Made by a program: the position numbers and the translations under genes | Shown here: one piece after another, positions 32,373-41,914 of the stretch | Layout: each line of letters begins with the position of its first letter | How positions within the stretch are numbered: position 1 is the stretch's first letter | The notes under the pieces: generated by a model | Databases searched by the model: none | What the model was told of the DNA's origin: nothing | What the model saw: only the letters and a program-made list of their open reading frames with translations | Assembly (NCBI RefSeq): GCF_051251565.1 | Contig: NZ_JBPOFB010000003.1 | Coordinates: forward strand, 367,185-431,184 | From: Marivita sp051251565 | GTDB lineage: Bacteria; Pseudomonadota; Alphaproteobacteria; Rhodobacterales; Rhodobacteraceae | Length of the DNA stretch: 64,000 nt | Direction: 5' to 3'

Positions 32373-32930
32373 TCAGGCGCTGATCGTCTCAACCGTGAGA
32401 TTGCCATTGGTATAGACACAAATGTCGGCGGCAATCGCCATCGCGCGGCGGGCAATGGCTTCCGCGTCCAGATCGCCATTCATCAGCGCACGCCCGGCAG
32501 CCAAGGCATAGTTGCCACCCGATCCAATTGCGGTCACGTCATGCTCAGGCTCAAGAACATCGCCCGCGCCGGTGATGACGTAAAGGTCTTTGCCGTCCGA
32601 CACGATCAACATCGCCTCAAGCTTTTGCAGGTACTTGTCTGTGCGCCAGTCCTTGGCAAGCTCAACACTCGCGCGCTGCAACTGACCGGGTGTCGCCTCC
32701 AGCTTGGTCTCCAACCGCTCCAACAGGGTGAACGCATCCGCCGTTGACCCGGCAAATCCGGCAACCACGTCATACCCACCGGGCGAAATGCGGCGGACCT
32801 TGCGGGCGGTGCCTTTAATTACGGTTTGACCAAGGCTCACCTGCCCATCACCTGCAATCACCACCTTGCCGCCTTTGCGAACGCCGATGATCGTGGTGCC
32901 ATGCCAGCCGGGAAAGTCGTTGTCAGCCAT
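32373..32930 (-). CDS. hslV: ATP-dependent protease peptidase subunit HslV (ClpQ), 185 aa
   Basis: Threonine protease of the HslVU complex. The propeptide ends W-H-G and the mature chain starts T-T-I-I-G-V, so Thr12 in this reading is the nucleophile. GDGQVSLGQTV and the GSGGNYALAAGRAL core are present. A GAAGGA ribosome-binding site lies 9 bases before the ATG. First gene of the hslVU operon, behind a heat-shock-like promoter. Confidence 0.97.
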   Translation of the reverse strand: MADNDFPGWHGTTIIGVRKGGKVVIAGDGQVSLGQTVIKGTARKVRRISPGGYDVVAGFAGSTADAFTLLERLETKLEATPGQLQRASVELAKDWRTDKYLQKLEAMLIVSDGKDLYVITGAGDVLEPEHDVTAIGSGGNYALAAGRALMNGDLDAEAIARRAMAIAADICVYTNGNLTVETISA

Positions 32931-32957
32931 GTCGTGTCCTTCGCTTCATTGGTTTCG

Positions 32958-32986
32958 ATATGGGCCGACAGGCCGGATCGCACAAG
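32958..32986 (-). promoter_or_regulatory. RpoH (sigma32)-type heat-shock promoter of hslVU
   Basis: On the minus strand CTTG (32983-32986), 18 bp, then CCCATAT (32958-32964) fit the heat-shock consensus CTTGnnn - 13 to 15 bp - CCCCATnT. The expected transcript start, near 32950, leaves a 5' leader of about 20 bases before hslV. Confidence 0.65.
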
Positions 32987-32998
32987 CCCTGCAACGCA

Positions 32999-33027
32999 AA
33001 ACGCCCGGCACAAGGGGCCGGGCGTTT
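32999..33027 (-). terminator. hairpin terminator after trxA
   Basis: An 11-bp perfect stem (AAACGCCCGGC with its complement) and a 7-base loop, 20 bp past the trxA stop. On the minus strand it is followed by a short run of T interrupted by G. Confidence 0.7.
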
Positions 33028-33046
33028 GCTAAAAATCACAACGGGA

Positions 33047-33367
33047 TCAGATGCTTTCGTCGATCCACCCCTTAAGCGCCGCTTTGGGTGCAGCGCCTGT
33101 TTTGTTCGACACGACCTGACCGTCTTTGAAGATGAACAGCGATGGAATGCCCCGCACGCCCATTGCAGCGGCAGAGTTCGGGTTGCTGTCGACATCGACC
33201 TTGGCGATCTTTACGGCGTCGCCGTATTCGGCGGCCAGCTCTTCCAAGGCGGGGCCGATCTGTTTGCACGGGCCACACCATTCGGCCCAGAAGTCAACGA
33301 CAACGGGAACGCTTGAATTCTTGACTTCGGCTTCGAAGGTTTCATCGGTGACGGCGACGGTGGACAT
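33047..33367 (-). CDS. trxA: thioredoxin, 106 aa
   Basis: General protein disulfide reductase. Active site W-C-G-P-C with Cys31 and Cys34, the conserved Asp in VVVDFWAEW, the cis-proline in GIPSLFIFKDG and the length are all standard. It closes the long addA-containing run; 48 bp separate it from addA. A hairpin follows its stop. Confidence 0.97.
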   Translation of the reverse strand: MSTVAVTDETFEAEVKNSSVPVVVDFWAEWCGPCKQIGPALEELAAEYGDAVKIAKVDVDSNPNSAAAMGVRGIPSLFIFKDGQVVSNKTGAAPKAALKGWIDESI

Positions 33368-33415
33368 CAGGTCTCTCCTTGCGGCTTTTGCGCGTATTGG
33401 GGTCGATGTATGAGA

Positions 33416-36400
33416 CTATGTATCCATGGCCGGGGCGTCAAGGTCGTGCACCCGTCCAATGGCGTGCGTCGTCAGGGGGGCGGGCAACGGCATGTAGGTG
33501 GCGCTGCGCGTCCAGAGGATGCCGGTTTCGATCTCACGATCCGGGTAAATCGCGGCCAGCATCGCCCGATACGCGCCCATTTGGCGCAGCAGCCCTTCCG
33601 GGGTCTGCTCTGCCGCAACCGGCACGGTGCGATTGGTTTTGAAATCCACAGCGATGATCTTGGTATCTGTAATCACCAGCCGGTCGATGATCCCGTGCAG
33701 GATCTTATCCGGTAATGCCGGAATGGCCGCTGTCACGGGCACTTCACACAGGGTCTCGGGTGCAAAGAACCGGGTCATGTCCGGGGCGTCCAGAACGCGT
33801 AGCGCTTCATCGACAAGGTCAGCCGCCAAGGCATGATCCCCGATGATCTTCGCGGCGATACCGGGGCGATCTGCACGCGGCACATCAGGCAACACCTCAA
33901 GCAGCAGGTGGATCAGCGTGCCGCGTTCCATGGCACTATCGCTCAGGTCGCCATCCGCACCGGGCAGCGCCTTGGCGCCCCCCAGATCAGAGGGGCTTAA
34001 CACAGGTCTAGCTGCTGCCGGCACGGGCGCCTTGGCCGAAAAGAGATCAGGCAAAACCACTTCTGCCACCTCGTCGGTCTGCACCGGGGCAAAGCCAAAG
34101 GGCACGGGCCAGTCCAGATGTTCCAGCCGCTGACCGATTTGTAGGCCGTCATCGTCAAAGGCAAACGTGTGCTCTATGCCTCCGCAGGTGGCAAGCGTGG
34201 CAGAAACCCGGTCATGCCAGCTTTCTGCGCTCTTGTCCGCCGCGCCTGCCGCCGCAATCACCAGCCACCGTTCGGCCCGTGTCAGTGCCACATATAACAG
34301 CCGGTCCTGTTCTTCGGCATCCGCCTCGCGCGCACGCTCCACCGCCGCTGTCTGATAGGCCGCGCGCGTGGTGTCAGACCCGCGCCAATGCGCAGACCCA
34401 TCCGCCACAACGAACGTGTCCTTATTGGCCTGTGACGTCTTCTTATGCGTGTCGGGCAGGATCACGATAGGCGCCTCCAACCCCTTGGCGCCGTGGATTG
34501 TCATCACCCGGATGCGCGCACCCGCGCTGTCCACGGTGCGCTTGATCTCGATGTCGTCGGTTTCCATCCAATGCAGAAATCCGGTCAGGCTTGGAATGTC
34601 GGTCTGTTCATAAGCCAGGGCCTGATTGAGCAATGCATCAATCCCGTCTTCCGCCTCTTCGCCAAGCCGACCAATCAGCTTTTGCCGTCCCTGGTGACGG
34701 ATCAGGATACGCTCCAAAAGATCATAGGGGCGCAGAAAATCCAGATTGTCCCGCAGGTCGTCCAAAACGGAAAGAACAGCGGAAAATGCGTCTCTACGCC
34801 TGCGCAACTCGGCCCAAAGATGAGGAGAGGTACGCCGATGTGCGAGGTCGAAAATCGCCTGTTCATCAAGTCCAAACAGGGGCGATCGCAACGCAGAGGC
34901 CAAGGATAGACTGTCTTCGGGTGTGGCCAGAAACGCCAGTAATGCGCGCAGATCCTGAACAGCCAGTTCTGCCATGACCTTGAGCTTGTCCGCCCCGGCA
35001 ATCGGCAGGTCGAGCCCCTTGCAGGCCTTCAGGATTTCATGAAACAGCGCGCCCCGGCTGCGCACAAGGATCAGGAAATCGCCCGCATGCACAGTCCGTG
35101 TTTGGGGGGTACCATCCGCTGCCTTACCAAGTGGCAGCGCGGTACCATTCGCAAGCGTGTCCCGGATGAACCGCGCCACGCGCTGGGCAAGGACAACATT
35201 GTGATGCGTTGGGCTGACCCGGTCCACAGGGCTGTCCCACGGCATGTCGTCCTCGTTGTCGCCGGCAGGTTCGATCAGCGGCCAAAGGTCCACCCGACCG
35301 GGCAGGGACTCGTGAAACGCGATATGGGTCTGATCCTCTAGGAAACCCGCTTTCTCGCGCCCTTTGAACACTGCGTCCACCAGCCGAAGGATCGGCACCG
35401 AGGATCGGAACGAATAGCTCAGCTGCCCATCCCGAAGTGGTGCATCGGTCGCTTCCATCTGATCCTGAAAGGAGGTGCGCATGTGATCGAATTCCTTGGG
35501 ATCAGCACCCTGAAAGGAATAGATCGACTGCTTTTTGTCTCCGACCACAAAAATCGTGCGCCGCACCCCGCTGCGCGCCCCGTCGCCCGAAGTAAATTCG
35601 CGGGCAAGCTGGTTGATCACGTCCCATTGCGCCGGGCTTGTGTCCTGGGCTTCGTCCACAAGGATATGGTCGATGCTTCCATCCAACCGGTACAGCACCC
35701 ATTCCGCCTGTTGCCGGTTCCGAAGCAACCCACGCGTCCGGCTGATGAGATCGTCAAAATCCAACCATCCGCGCGCCTGCTTGGTCTGCTCATAGCGCTG
35801 CAAAAAGCTCTCGGCAAAGCGGTGTAGCGTGGCATCCCGGTCCACCGCCTCAATCGCCAGCCGTGTCTCGCGCGCGGCTTCGATCCGTTGGTAAAAGTCC
35901 TCAAGACGCGTGACGCTGACCGCCAACGCGCCTTTGCGCAGCTTCATCGTTGGAGGCAGATTTTTCCGTCGCTCTCCCTTTTGGGTGAACACGATATCCT
36001 CAAACCCCAAAAGGGCCGCCATATCCCCGGCCTGACCTGCAACAATCGCATCCGCCAGATCGTTGTCGCTTTTGCCAACGCCGCGCAGATCAGACACCAA
36101 TTCGGCCAAAAACGCCGTTTCGCCTGCGGGAAACACCGTGGCCAACACCATCGGGATCGTGTCATGCGCGGCCAGCCCATAGCGTTTGGCCAGAACTTCC
36201 CGCGTCAATGCGGGCGTGAATGCGTCCCGGTGACCCACAATCGTTTCGCCCAGATCCTGAAGCGGATTGTTCGACGCGATGCGCGCGATCTGCGCGATCA
36301 GGTCGGCTTCGGGGCCGCTGGCCATCTCATCAAGGATCTGTTCGCGCAGCAATTGCGCCGCGCGGTCGTCGATTTCCTGAAACTGGGGGCTGACCCCGGC

Positions 36401-36814
36401 CTCAAGCGGGAACCGCCGCAGGATCGACGCGCAAAAGGCGTGAATTGTCTGAATCCGCAATCCACCCGGCGTCTCGATCGCGCGGGCAAACAAGGTCCGG
36501 GCCCGCGCCAGAAACGCGCTGTCCAGCATGTGCGGGTCTTCGCCCAATTCCTCCAACTGCTGTGAAAGCGCGCCGTCGTCCAGCATAGCCCATTCGCCGA
36601 GCCGTTTGAACAGCCGGTTCTGCATCTCGCTGGCAGCGGCATTGGTGAATGTCAGGCACAGAATATGTTCGGGCCGCGCATTGCCCAGCAAAAGTCGCGC
36701 CACACGGTCGGTCAGAACACGGGTCTTGCCCGATCCGGCATTCGCCCCAAGCCATGTTGACGCCGCCGGATCAGCCGCGCGGACCTGTGCAAGGGTGGCG
36801 TCATCGCGGATCAT
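33416..36814 (-). CDS. addA: double-strand-break repair helicase-nuclease AddA, 1132 aa
   Basis: UvrD-like helicase with a C-terminal RecB-type nuclease that processes DNA ends for RecA loading. Walker A in GANAGSGKTRVLTDR at the N-terminus, LCLTFTNAAASEM, VDEAQDTSPAQWDVI, GDKKQSIYSFQGA, MTIHGAKGLEAPIV and YVALTRAERWLV give a complete set of helicase motifs. The nuclease motif IIAVDFKTNR followed by QMGAYRAML is intact. The ATG at 36814 overlaps the addB stop by 4 bp and matches family N-termini (MIRDDATLAQVRAADP). Confidence 0.96.
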   Translation of the reverse strand: MIRDDATLAQVRAADPAASTWLGANAGSGKTRVLTDRVARLLLGNARPEHILCLTFTNAAASEMQNRLFKRLGEWAMLDDGALSQQLEELGEDPHMLDSAFLARARTLFARAIETPGGLRIQTIHAFCASILRRFPLEAGVSPQFQEIDDRAAQLLREQILDEMASGPEADLIAQIARIASNNPLQDLGETIVGHRDAFTPALTREVLAKRYGLAAHDTIPMVLATVFPAGETAFLAELVSDLRGVGKSDNDLADAIVAGQAGDMAALLGFEDIVFTQKGERRKNLPPTMKLRKGALAVSVTRLEDFYQRIEAARETRLAIEAVDRDATLHRFAESFLQRYEQTKQARGWLDFDDLISRTRGLLRNRQQAEWVLYRLDGSIDHILVDEAQDTSPAQWDVINQLAREFTSGDGARSGVRRTIFVVGDKKQSIYSFQGADPKEFDHMRTSFQDQMEATDAPLRDGQLSYSFRSSVPILRLVDAVFKGREKAGFLEDQTHIAFHESLPGRVDLWPLIEPAGDNEDDMPWDSPVDRVSPTHHNVVLAQRVARFIRDTLANGTALPLGKAADGTPQTRTVHAGDFLILVRSRGALFHEILKACKGLDLPIAGADKLKVMAELAVQDLRALLAFLATPEDSLSLASALRSPLFGLDEQAIFDLAHRRTSPHLWAELRRRRDAFSAVLSVLDDLRDNLDFLRPYDLLERILIRHQGRQKLIGRLGEEAEDGIDALLNQALAYEQTDIPSLTGFLHWMETDDIEIKRTVDSAGARIRVMTIHGAKGLEAPIVILPDTHKKTSQANKDTFVVADGSAHWRGSDTTRAAYQTAAVERAREADAEEQDRLLYVALTRAERWLVIAAAGAADKSAESWHDRVSATLATCGGIEHTFAFDDDGLQIGQRLEHLDWPVPFGFAPVQTDEVAEVVLPDLFSAKAPVPAAARPVLSPSDLGGAKALPGADGDLSDSAMERGTLIHLLLEVLPDVPRADRPGIAAKIIGDHALAADLVDEALRVLDAPDMTRFFAPETLCEVPVTAAIPALPDKILHGIIDRLVITDTKIIAVDFKTNRTVPVAAEQTPEGLLRQMGAYRAMLAAIYPDREIETGILWTRSATYMPLPAPLTTHAIGRVHDLDAPAMDT

Positions 36815-39756
36815 GTCAGGGGCACCTTTTGGGCAGTGAATGACGCGTTCCATTCGCCGTAACGTGACAGCTGATCATAATCCGATCCAAACGTGTCTTT
36901 GTGCATCTGATTGCGCGCGGTATAGCCCATCTCGGGGTCACGATAGGCGTCGATCAGAGTGTTCAGCATCGCCAGCGTTCGTTCGGGCGGCGATACATCC
37001 AGCGGCGCTTGCACCTCTTTGGCGTCCCCCCCAAACGAGATATAGCGCGCATCCGCCACGCCGCGCGGCGACAAATCCGGGAAGCCGCCTTCACACAGGA
37101 TTGCCGCGGTGACCAGCAATTGCACGTCAAAGGCCAACTGCCGGTCCCACGTTGGGGCCGTGCCCGTCTTGTAGTCATAGACCAACGCCTCGCCCCGGTC
37201 GTTCAGGTCGATCCGGTCTGCCTTGGCGGTCACCCGGAAGGGCGGTTCTGCTATGTCGATTGCCCCGGTCTTTTCGAATTGAACCGGCCAAGAATAGGCC
37301 CGCCGCGCGCGTTCCTGTTCGACAAACCACCGCGCCACCTTTTCGATCCGCACCCGCCATTGGATGCGGTCCGTAGGCCAGGGAACATTGGCCTCAAGCA
37401 CCGCACGCGCCACACACAGCAGCTGGTCCTCTGTCACCAGATCGACGTTTTTGGCCGCGTTAGAGACGAATATTTCGAACACTTTGTGGATGATCGTTCC
37501 CCGGTGCATCGCGTTGGGTGCATGCTGGATCGGGTTCAATTGCCGAAGCCGCAGCACCTTGGACGCATAGATCGCGTAGGGATCGCGGATCAGCCGTTCG
37601 ATATTGGTCACGGACAATTGGTTTGGCCGCGCTGTCACAGGCGGCACCGGCGACGGACGGGGTGCAGGTGGCGCATGGATCGGCGGCTCAAGCGCGCGGC
37701 CCAACTCCAGCCATCTGTGCCCCTTCGCCTCCATCTCAGCCAGTGCTTTGGGCCCGTTGATCTGTGGCAAGCCCTGCATCAGGTTGTTCAATCGGTTGAG
37801 CCAGCGTGACGGCACCGTCTCTGCGTCTTCGGATCGTTCCGCCCGTGTCAGCCAGACCTCTTTAGCCCCGATCGCCTGTTGGAAATCATGCGCGGCCAAC
37901 CCGATGCGCCGTTCGGGCAACAACAACCCGGCCTGTTGCCGCATCTTGCGATTGAGCCACGGATCGGCAGGCGGCGCGTCGGGCCAGCTTTGTTCGTTCA
38001 GCCCGCCAAGGATCACCAGGTCCGCACCCATGACCCGCGCCTCGATGGTGCCCCACATCAGGATATGTGGATGCGGCGCATCCCGGTCGCGCACCTCTTC
38101 CGCCCGCAGCAGCGCATCAACCAGATCGGCATAATCCTGCGCCGACATGCTGCCGCCATGACCCGCGTTTTCGATCAGCGCGTCAAACGCCTTGCGACAG
38201 GTGGTGCCTGCCTTCTTGTCCCAAAGCTCTGACGCGTCATCGCTGCACGACCCGGCGCAGATAGCCTGTGTTGTGGCAATGTGCTGCTGCACCAGATCGG
38301 CCAACGTCTGATGTGAGGTCATTGCGGGGCGCAGCACATGGGTATCGACCCACGCGAGCCAGTCCTTGGCCTCATCCGCCTTTGACCAGCTTTCCAGCTG
38401 CGCCAGGTCGGGATAGGGCACGCCCCTGTCCCGGATGAACAGCTCAAGCTCGGATGTCCAAAGCCGGTGCTGACCACGCTCTGCTCCGATATGGCACAGC
38501 GGATGCTTGAGGATTGTCAACAGCGCGTCTGCGGTCGGTCCCCTGGTTGCCAAATGCGCAACGTGCCGAAGCAATCGCCCCGGTGCGGACAATTGGGCAG
38601 GCGTGCCCGCACTGTCATCTGGGAGAATGTCCCACCGATCCAAAAGTGCAGACACCCGCCGCGTCAGCATCCGATCCGGCGTGATCAACGCCGCCGTTGT
38701 TCCGTCCTCGGCCGCCTGTCGCAACCGCAACGCAATCGCGCGGGCCTCGTCCCTCGGAGAGGCCGCTTTTACCAGCGTTAGAGACTGTGTTGCGGCCTCC
38801 AATGGCGGAAGGTTCGGGCCATCTGACAACCATTGATCGGTCACCGGCGCAGGGCGCAGTGCCAAGGACACAAGCGCATTGCGCGCCGGGTTCGGGGCGG
38901 GTGTGTCGGTCCATGGTGCAACGGCATCACGGCCCACACCCACCGCATCCATAAGCTGGGCAAAGCGGAATTGCGGGTGATCTTCGCCCTGCATCGCCTC
39001 GGAATTGCGCACATCATCGCGCAGCGCGTCCCAAACTGCACCTGGCATGTCAAAGTCAAACCCTGGCAGGATCACTGCGCCTTGCGGCAGGGAAACCGCC
39101 GCCGTCATCAGCTTGAACGCCGATCCACGCGACCCAGTGGACCCGGCAATGACAATCGGATGGTCGGGCGGGGCATCGCGCCATTGGGCCAGTCGTCGGT
39201 CCAGAACCATCCGGTTGACTGCCGCCGCATCCGGCGCGTCCAAATCGGGCGCAAAATATGGCATGACGATTGTCAGAAACCGCAGCGCCTTGTCCCAATG
39301 GCCGGATTGGTCGCTGACATCCAGCGCCGCAATATCGTCTGGGGTGACCCCTTCCGCCTGCATTTCGTCCATCAACGCGCCAAGGCTTTGGGCAAGGTCG
39401 TAGACCGCAGATCGCGGGGCAAGGCCCGCGTCGCTTTCGATCAGGCGTCGCACCAACTCGGCCAGTTCAAGTTGCCGTCGCAAGGCAGGCACTGGCTTGG
39501 GCAACAGCGCGGCATCCACGGGATCAGCCAGATCGGTGACCAGCCGAATGCGTGGCAGGAATCCTGCACCCAAACTGTCGAACACCGCCTCGACCCGCCG
39601 TTGCATGCGCCGCGTGTTCAGGATCAATTCAACCCGCGCCATCGCTTCGGGCGGCTGGTCGGCCAACCGCGCGCGCAGGCCCAGAACCAGCTCGCGCGCG
39701 AAATCCGCACCGGGGGGCAAGGCGAACAGGCGGGATCTGTCGGTTGCGTCAAACAT
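36811..39756 (-). CDS. addB: double-strand-break repair protein AddB, 981 aa
   Basis: Partner of AddA with a catalytically dead helicase fold and a C-terminal nuclease. The start at 39756 (MFDATDRSRLFALPPG) is set by homology and by the 8-bp overlap with murU. No Walker A is visible at the N-terminus, as is usual in alphaproteobacterial AddB. The nuclease motif is present (GEALVYDYKTG, then QLAFDVQLLVTAAIL). The C-terminal C-x2-C-x5-C pattern that holds an iron-sulfur cluster in Bacillus AddB is absent: the last 300 residues contain only isolated cysteines. Confidence 0.94.
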   Translation of the reverse strand: MFDATDRSRLFALPPGADFARELVLGLRARLADQPPEAMARVELILNTRRMQRRVEAVFDSLGAGFLPRIRLVTDLADPVDAALLPKPVPALRRQLELAELVRRLIESDAGLAPRSAVYDLAQSLGALMDEMQAEGVTPDDIAALDVSDQSGHWDKALRFLTIVMPYFAPDLDAPDAAAVNRMVLDRRLAQWRDAPPDHPIVIAGSTGSRGSAFKLMTAAVSLPQGAVILPGFDFDMPGAVWDALRDDVRNSEAMQGEDHPQFRFAQLMDAVGVGRDAVAPWTDTPAPNPARNALVSLALRPAPVTDQWLSDGPNLPPLEAATQSLTLVKAASPRDEARAIALRLRQAAEDGTTAALITPDRMLTRRVSALLDRWDILPDDSAGTPAQLSAPGRLLRHVAHLATRGPTADALLTILKHPLCHIGAERGQHRLWTSELELFIRDRGVPYPDLAQLESWSKADEAKDWLAWVDTHVLRPAMTSHQTLADLVQQHIATTQAICAGSCSDDASELWDKKAGTTCRKAFDALIENAGHGGSMSAQDYADLVDALLRAEEVRDRDAPHPHILMWGTIEARVMGADLVILGGLNEQSWPDAPPADPWLNRKMRQQAGLLLPERRIGLAAHDFQQAIGAKEVWLTRAERSEDAETVPSRWLNRLNNLMQGLPQINGPKALAEMEAKGHRWLELGRALEPPIHAPPAPRPSPVPPVTARPNQLSVTNIERLIRDPYAIYASKVLRLRQLNPIQHAPNAMHRGTIIHKVFEIFVSNAAKNVDLVTEDQLLCVARAVLEANVPWPTDRIQWRVRIEKVARWFVEQERARRAYSWPVQFEKTGAIDIAEPPFRVTAKADRIDLNDRGEALVYDYKTGTAPTWDRQLAFDVQLLVTAAILCEGGFPDLSPRGVADARYISFGGDAKEVQAPLDVSPPERTLAMLNTLIDAYRDPEMGYTARNQMHKDTFGSDYDQLSRYGEWNASFTAQKVPLT

Positions 39757-40429
39757 CGGGATATCCCAGCATCGTTTCGGCCAGCGTGATGCCGCCGGGG
39801 TGCCCGACATCGCACCATGTTCCGGGGTATTCAACCGCCCGCAGCGCGCCATCCGCCTCAAGTCTTTCCCACACCGCTTTCAGCGAAAACACATTCTCCG
39901 CAATGTCAGAGACACAATCGGCCCGAATGATCTGCACACCCGTATAAATCGTCTGGGTGCCCCAACGGGCGTACCCTCGATCGTCCAGATCAATGTCGCC
40001 CGCCCCGGCATGACCAACCGCCCGCGCTTTGGGCACACAGAGCAACAGCGCGCGCATATCCGGCGTCCATGCCTTTTCGAGAACCAAAAGCGGGTTTGGC
40101 CCGTCCCACACGGCATCTGTGTTCATCGTGAAAACAACATCCGCCGCCAGCATCGGCAACGCAGCCTTCAACCCGCCGCCCGTGTCCAGAATGTCCGGCG
40201 ATTCAATCACCACCTGCACGTTTGTCCCTGCAAAATGATCAACGATCTGCACGGCGCGGTAATGTGCATTCACCACCACCCGCGCGGAGCCAAGATCCTT
40301 CACCAAATCCATCGCATGGGTGATCAACGGCTTGCCCGCCACCTCGACCAGTGGTTTGGGGCGGTCCTCGGTCAGCGCGCCCATCCGCGTCCCGAACCCG
40401 GCGGCAAAGAGCATGACAGCATCAGGCAT
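39749..40429 (-). CDS. murU: N-acetylmuramate alpha-1-phosphate uridylyltransferase (MurU-like), 226 aa
   Basis: Nucleotidyltransferase making UDP-MurNAc directly from recycled MurNAc-1-phosphate, bypassing de novo synthesis. Signature MLFAAGFGTRMGALTEDRPKPLV (split; G-x-G-T-R-M with Lys in P-K-P-L), VVNAHYRA, and FTMNTDAVWDG with the metal-binding Asp. It directly follows, with an 8-bp overlap, the gene for the matching kinase AmgK. That pairing separates it from ordinary glucose-1-phosphate or mannose-1-phosphate transferases. Confidence 0.88.
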   Translation of the reverse strand: MPDAVMLFAAGFGTRMGALTEDRPKPLVEVAGKPLITHAMDLVKDLGSARVVVNAHYRAVQIVDHFAGTNVQVVIESPDILDTGGGLKAALPMLAADVVFTMNTDAVWDGPNPLLVLEKAWTPDMRALLLCVPKARAVGHAGAGDIDLDDRGYARWGTQTIYTGVQIIRADCVSDIAENVFSLKAVWERLEADGALRAVEYPGTWCDVGHPGGITLAETMLGYPDV

Positions 40430-41393
40430 CAGGGTGTCCCTTTTGCAAAAGATTTGGGTTCGGGTCTGGGAACAGGCCGTGCACCATGGGCTCCAAATCC
40501 CGGAACTCCGGTATCGCAAGGCTGGCGCAGATATGTCCCCAAACACGCGGGATCAGGGCCATGTAGCCGGGTTTGCCTCTTTCACGCGCAAGCCGCGCAA
40601 AGATGCCCAGAATACGCAAATTGCGCTGCACTCCCAGCACATGAAACAGCAGCAACACCTCTGCCTCGGACCGCCCTGTTTGATCAAGGTAACGTCGGAT
40701 CGTCGCCGCGTGACAGGTGGCCGACACATCGCGGCGCGCGTCCTGTAGCATCGACACAAGGTCATAAACTGGCGGCCCGGCCAGCGCGTCTTGAAAATCC
40801 AAAAGACCAACGCGGCGCACCGCGGTGCGATCCGGCAACCAGATCATGTTTTCGGCATGAAAATCGCGCAGAACCAGCACGGTGTCAGACGGCACATATC
40901 GCGCCAGCAGGTCGGTCAGGCAGTCCGTGATCTTGGTCGCCTGATCGTCTGCGGTGATCCCAAGGCTGGGCAGGTAGTGGGTGAACGCCGGTTCGATCAT
41001 CTGGCCAAGACTCTCTGGCGTCGCAACGTTCAACCCGCTTGGCAAAGCCGCGGTTTCAAGCTGGCACAACACGTCTGTTGCAGCCGCGTAAAGCGGGGTC
41101 TCATGGTCAGGCGAGGCGGCGATCACTTGGGCAAACTGCGCATCGCCGAAATCCTCAAGCAGCATCAATCCGTTCGCGTGGGCCAGAATGTTTGGCGCGG
41201 ACAGCCCTATTGCGGACAGGTGGCGCGCGATATGTTCAAACTGCCCGGTGTCGCCCTGTGGGTCGATCATCAGAATGGCACGTTTTGGGCCGGAACAGAG
41301 CCTGATATACCGCCGCGATGATGCGTCGCCTGCAAGCGGGTGCTGCTTTGCGTTGCCCCACCCGGCCGTGTCCAGAAACGTGTCGATGGTCAT
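40422..41393 (-). CDS. amgK: anomeric MurNAc/GlcNAc kinase (AmgK-like aminoglycoside phosphotransferase fold), 323 aa
   Basis: Phosphorylates MurNAc at C1 in the peptidoglycan recycling route that ends with MurU. Kinase features: LAGDASSRRYIRL at the N-terminus, catalytic LRDFHAENMIW, and LLDFQDALAGPPVYDLVSMLQDAR (metal-binding DFQD). The start at 41393 overlaps tsaE by 4 bp. The amgK-murU pairing supports sugar kinase activity rather than antibiotic resistance. This route makes cells intrinsically less sensitive to fosfomycin in species where it was studied. Confidence 0.88.
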   Translation of the reverse strand: MTIDTFLDTAGWGNAKQHPLAGDASSRRYIRLCSGPKRAILMIDPQGDTGQFEHIARHLSAIGLSAPNILAHANGLMLLEDFGDAQFAQVIAASPDHETPLYAAATDVLCQLETAALPSGLNVATPESLGQMIEPAFTHYLPSLGITADDQATKITDCLTDLLARYVPSDTVLVLRDFHAENMIWLPDRTAVRRVGLLDFQDALAGPPVYDLVSMLQDARRDVSATCHAATIRRYLDQTGRSEAEVLLLFHVLGVQRNLRILGIFARLARERGKPGYMALIPRVWGHICASLAIPEFRDLEPMVHGLFPDPNPNLLQKGHPDA

Positions 41394-41863
41394 AGAAGAC
41401 TGCCTTCGATCCGCGCGGTCCATCTGGGGTCTGTCCAACTTAGGGTGATCTGCCGTGTGTCGTTTTGGTCAGGATCGTCAAACCGCAGAAGCAGCGCGTT
41501 TTCGGGGACAAGATCGCCCATCCGGTCCGGCCATTCGATCAGACAGATCGCGGTTTGAAGCGCATCCAGCAGCCCCAGTTCAATGATCTGGTCCGGGTCT
41601 GGCAGCCGGTAAAGATCAGCATGCCACAGTTCGCACTCGGGCAGATCATAGGTCTGCACAAGCGTGAAGGTGGGTGAGGGCACATCCTCGGGCACAGTCA
41701 GCCGCGACAGGATCAGCGCGCGCGCGAAATGGCTTTTGCCTGCGCCGATTTGGCCGTCGAGCAGCACGCAATCGCCGGGCCTTAGACCAGCCCCCAATTG
41801 GCTGGCCAAAAGCGCGGTTTGATGAGGAGAGGTCGATGTAAAGGCCGCGCGGTGTTGGGTCAT
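41390..41863 (-). CDS. tsaE: tRNA t6A biosynthesis ATPase TsaE, 157 aa
   Basis: Small ATPase that drives the TsaBD complex making N6-threonylcarbamoyl-adenosine in ANN-decoding tRNAs. Walker A GQIGAGKS near residues 38-45, FTLVQTYDLP and HADLYRL (the conserved H-x-D-x-Y), and LIEWPDRMGDLVP are visible. TsaD is encoded elsewhere in this window at 53121. It is 51 bp downstream of the PAS-protein gene and overlaps amgK. Confidence 0.93.
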   Translation of the reverse strand: MTQHRAAFTSTSPHQTALLASQLGAGLRPGDCVLLDGQIGAGKSHFARALILSRLTVPEDVPSPTFTLVQTYDLPECELWHADLYRLPDPDQIIELGLLDALQTAICLIEWPDRMGDLVPENALLLRFDDPDQNDTRQITLSWTDPRWTARIEGSLL

Positions 41864-41914
41864 GTTGCCATGTTTACCCGCCCCGTCCCGCGTCGCAAGA
41901 TTGGAAACAGGGAC

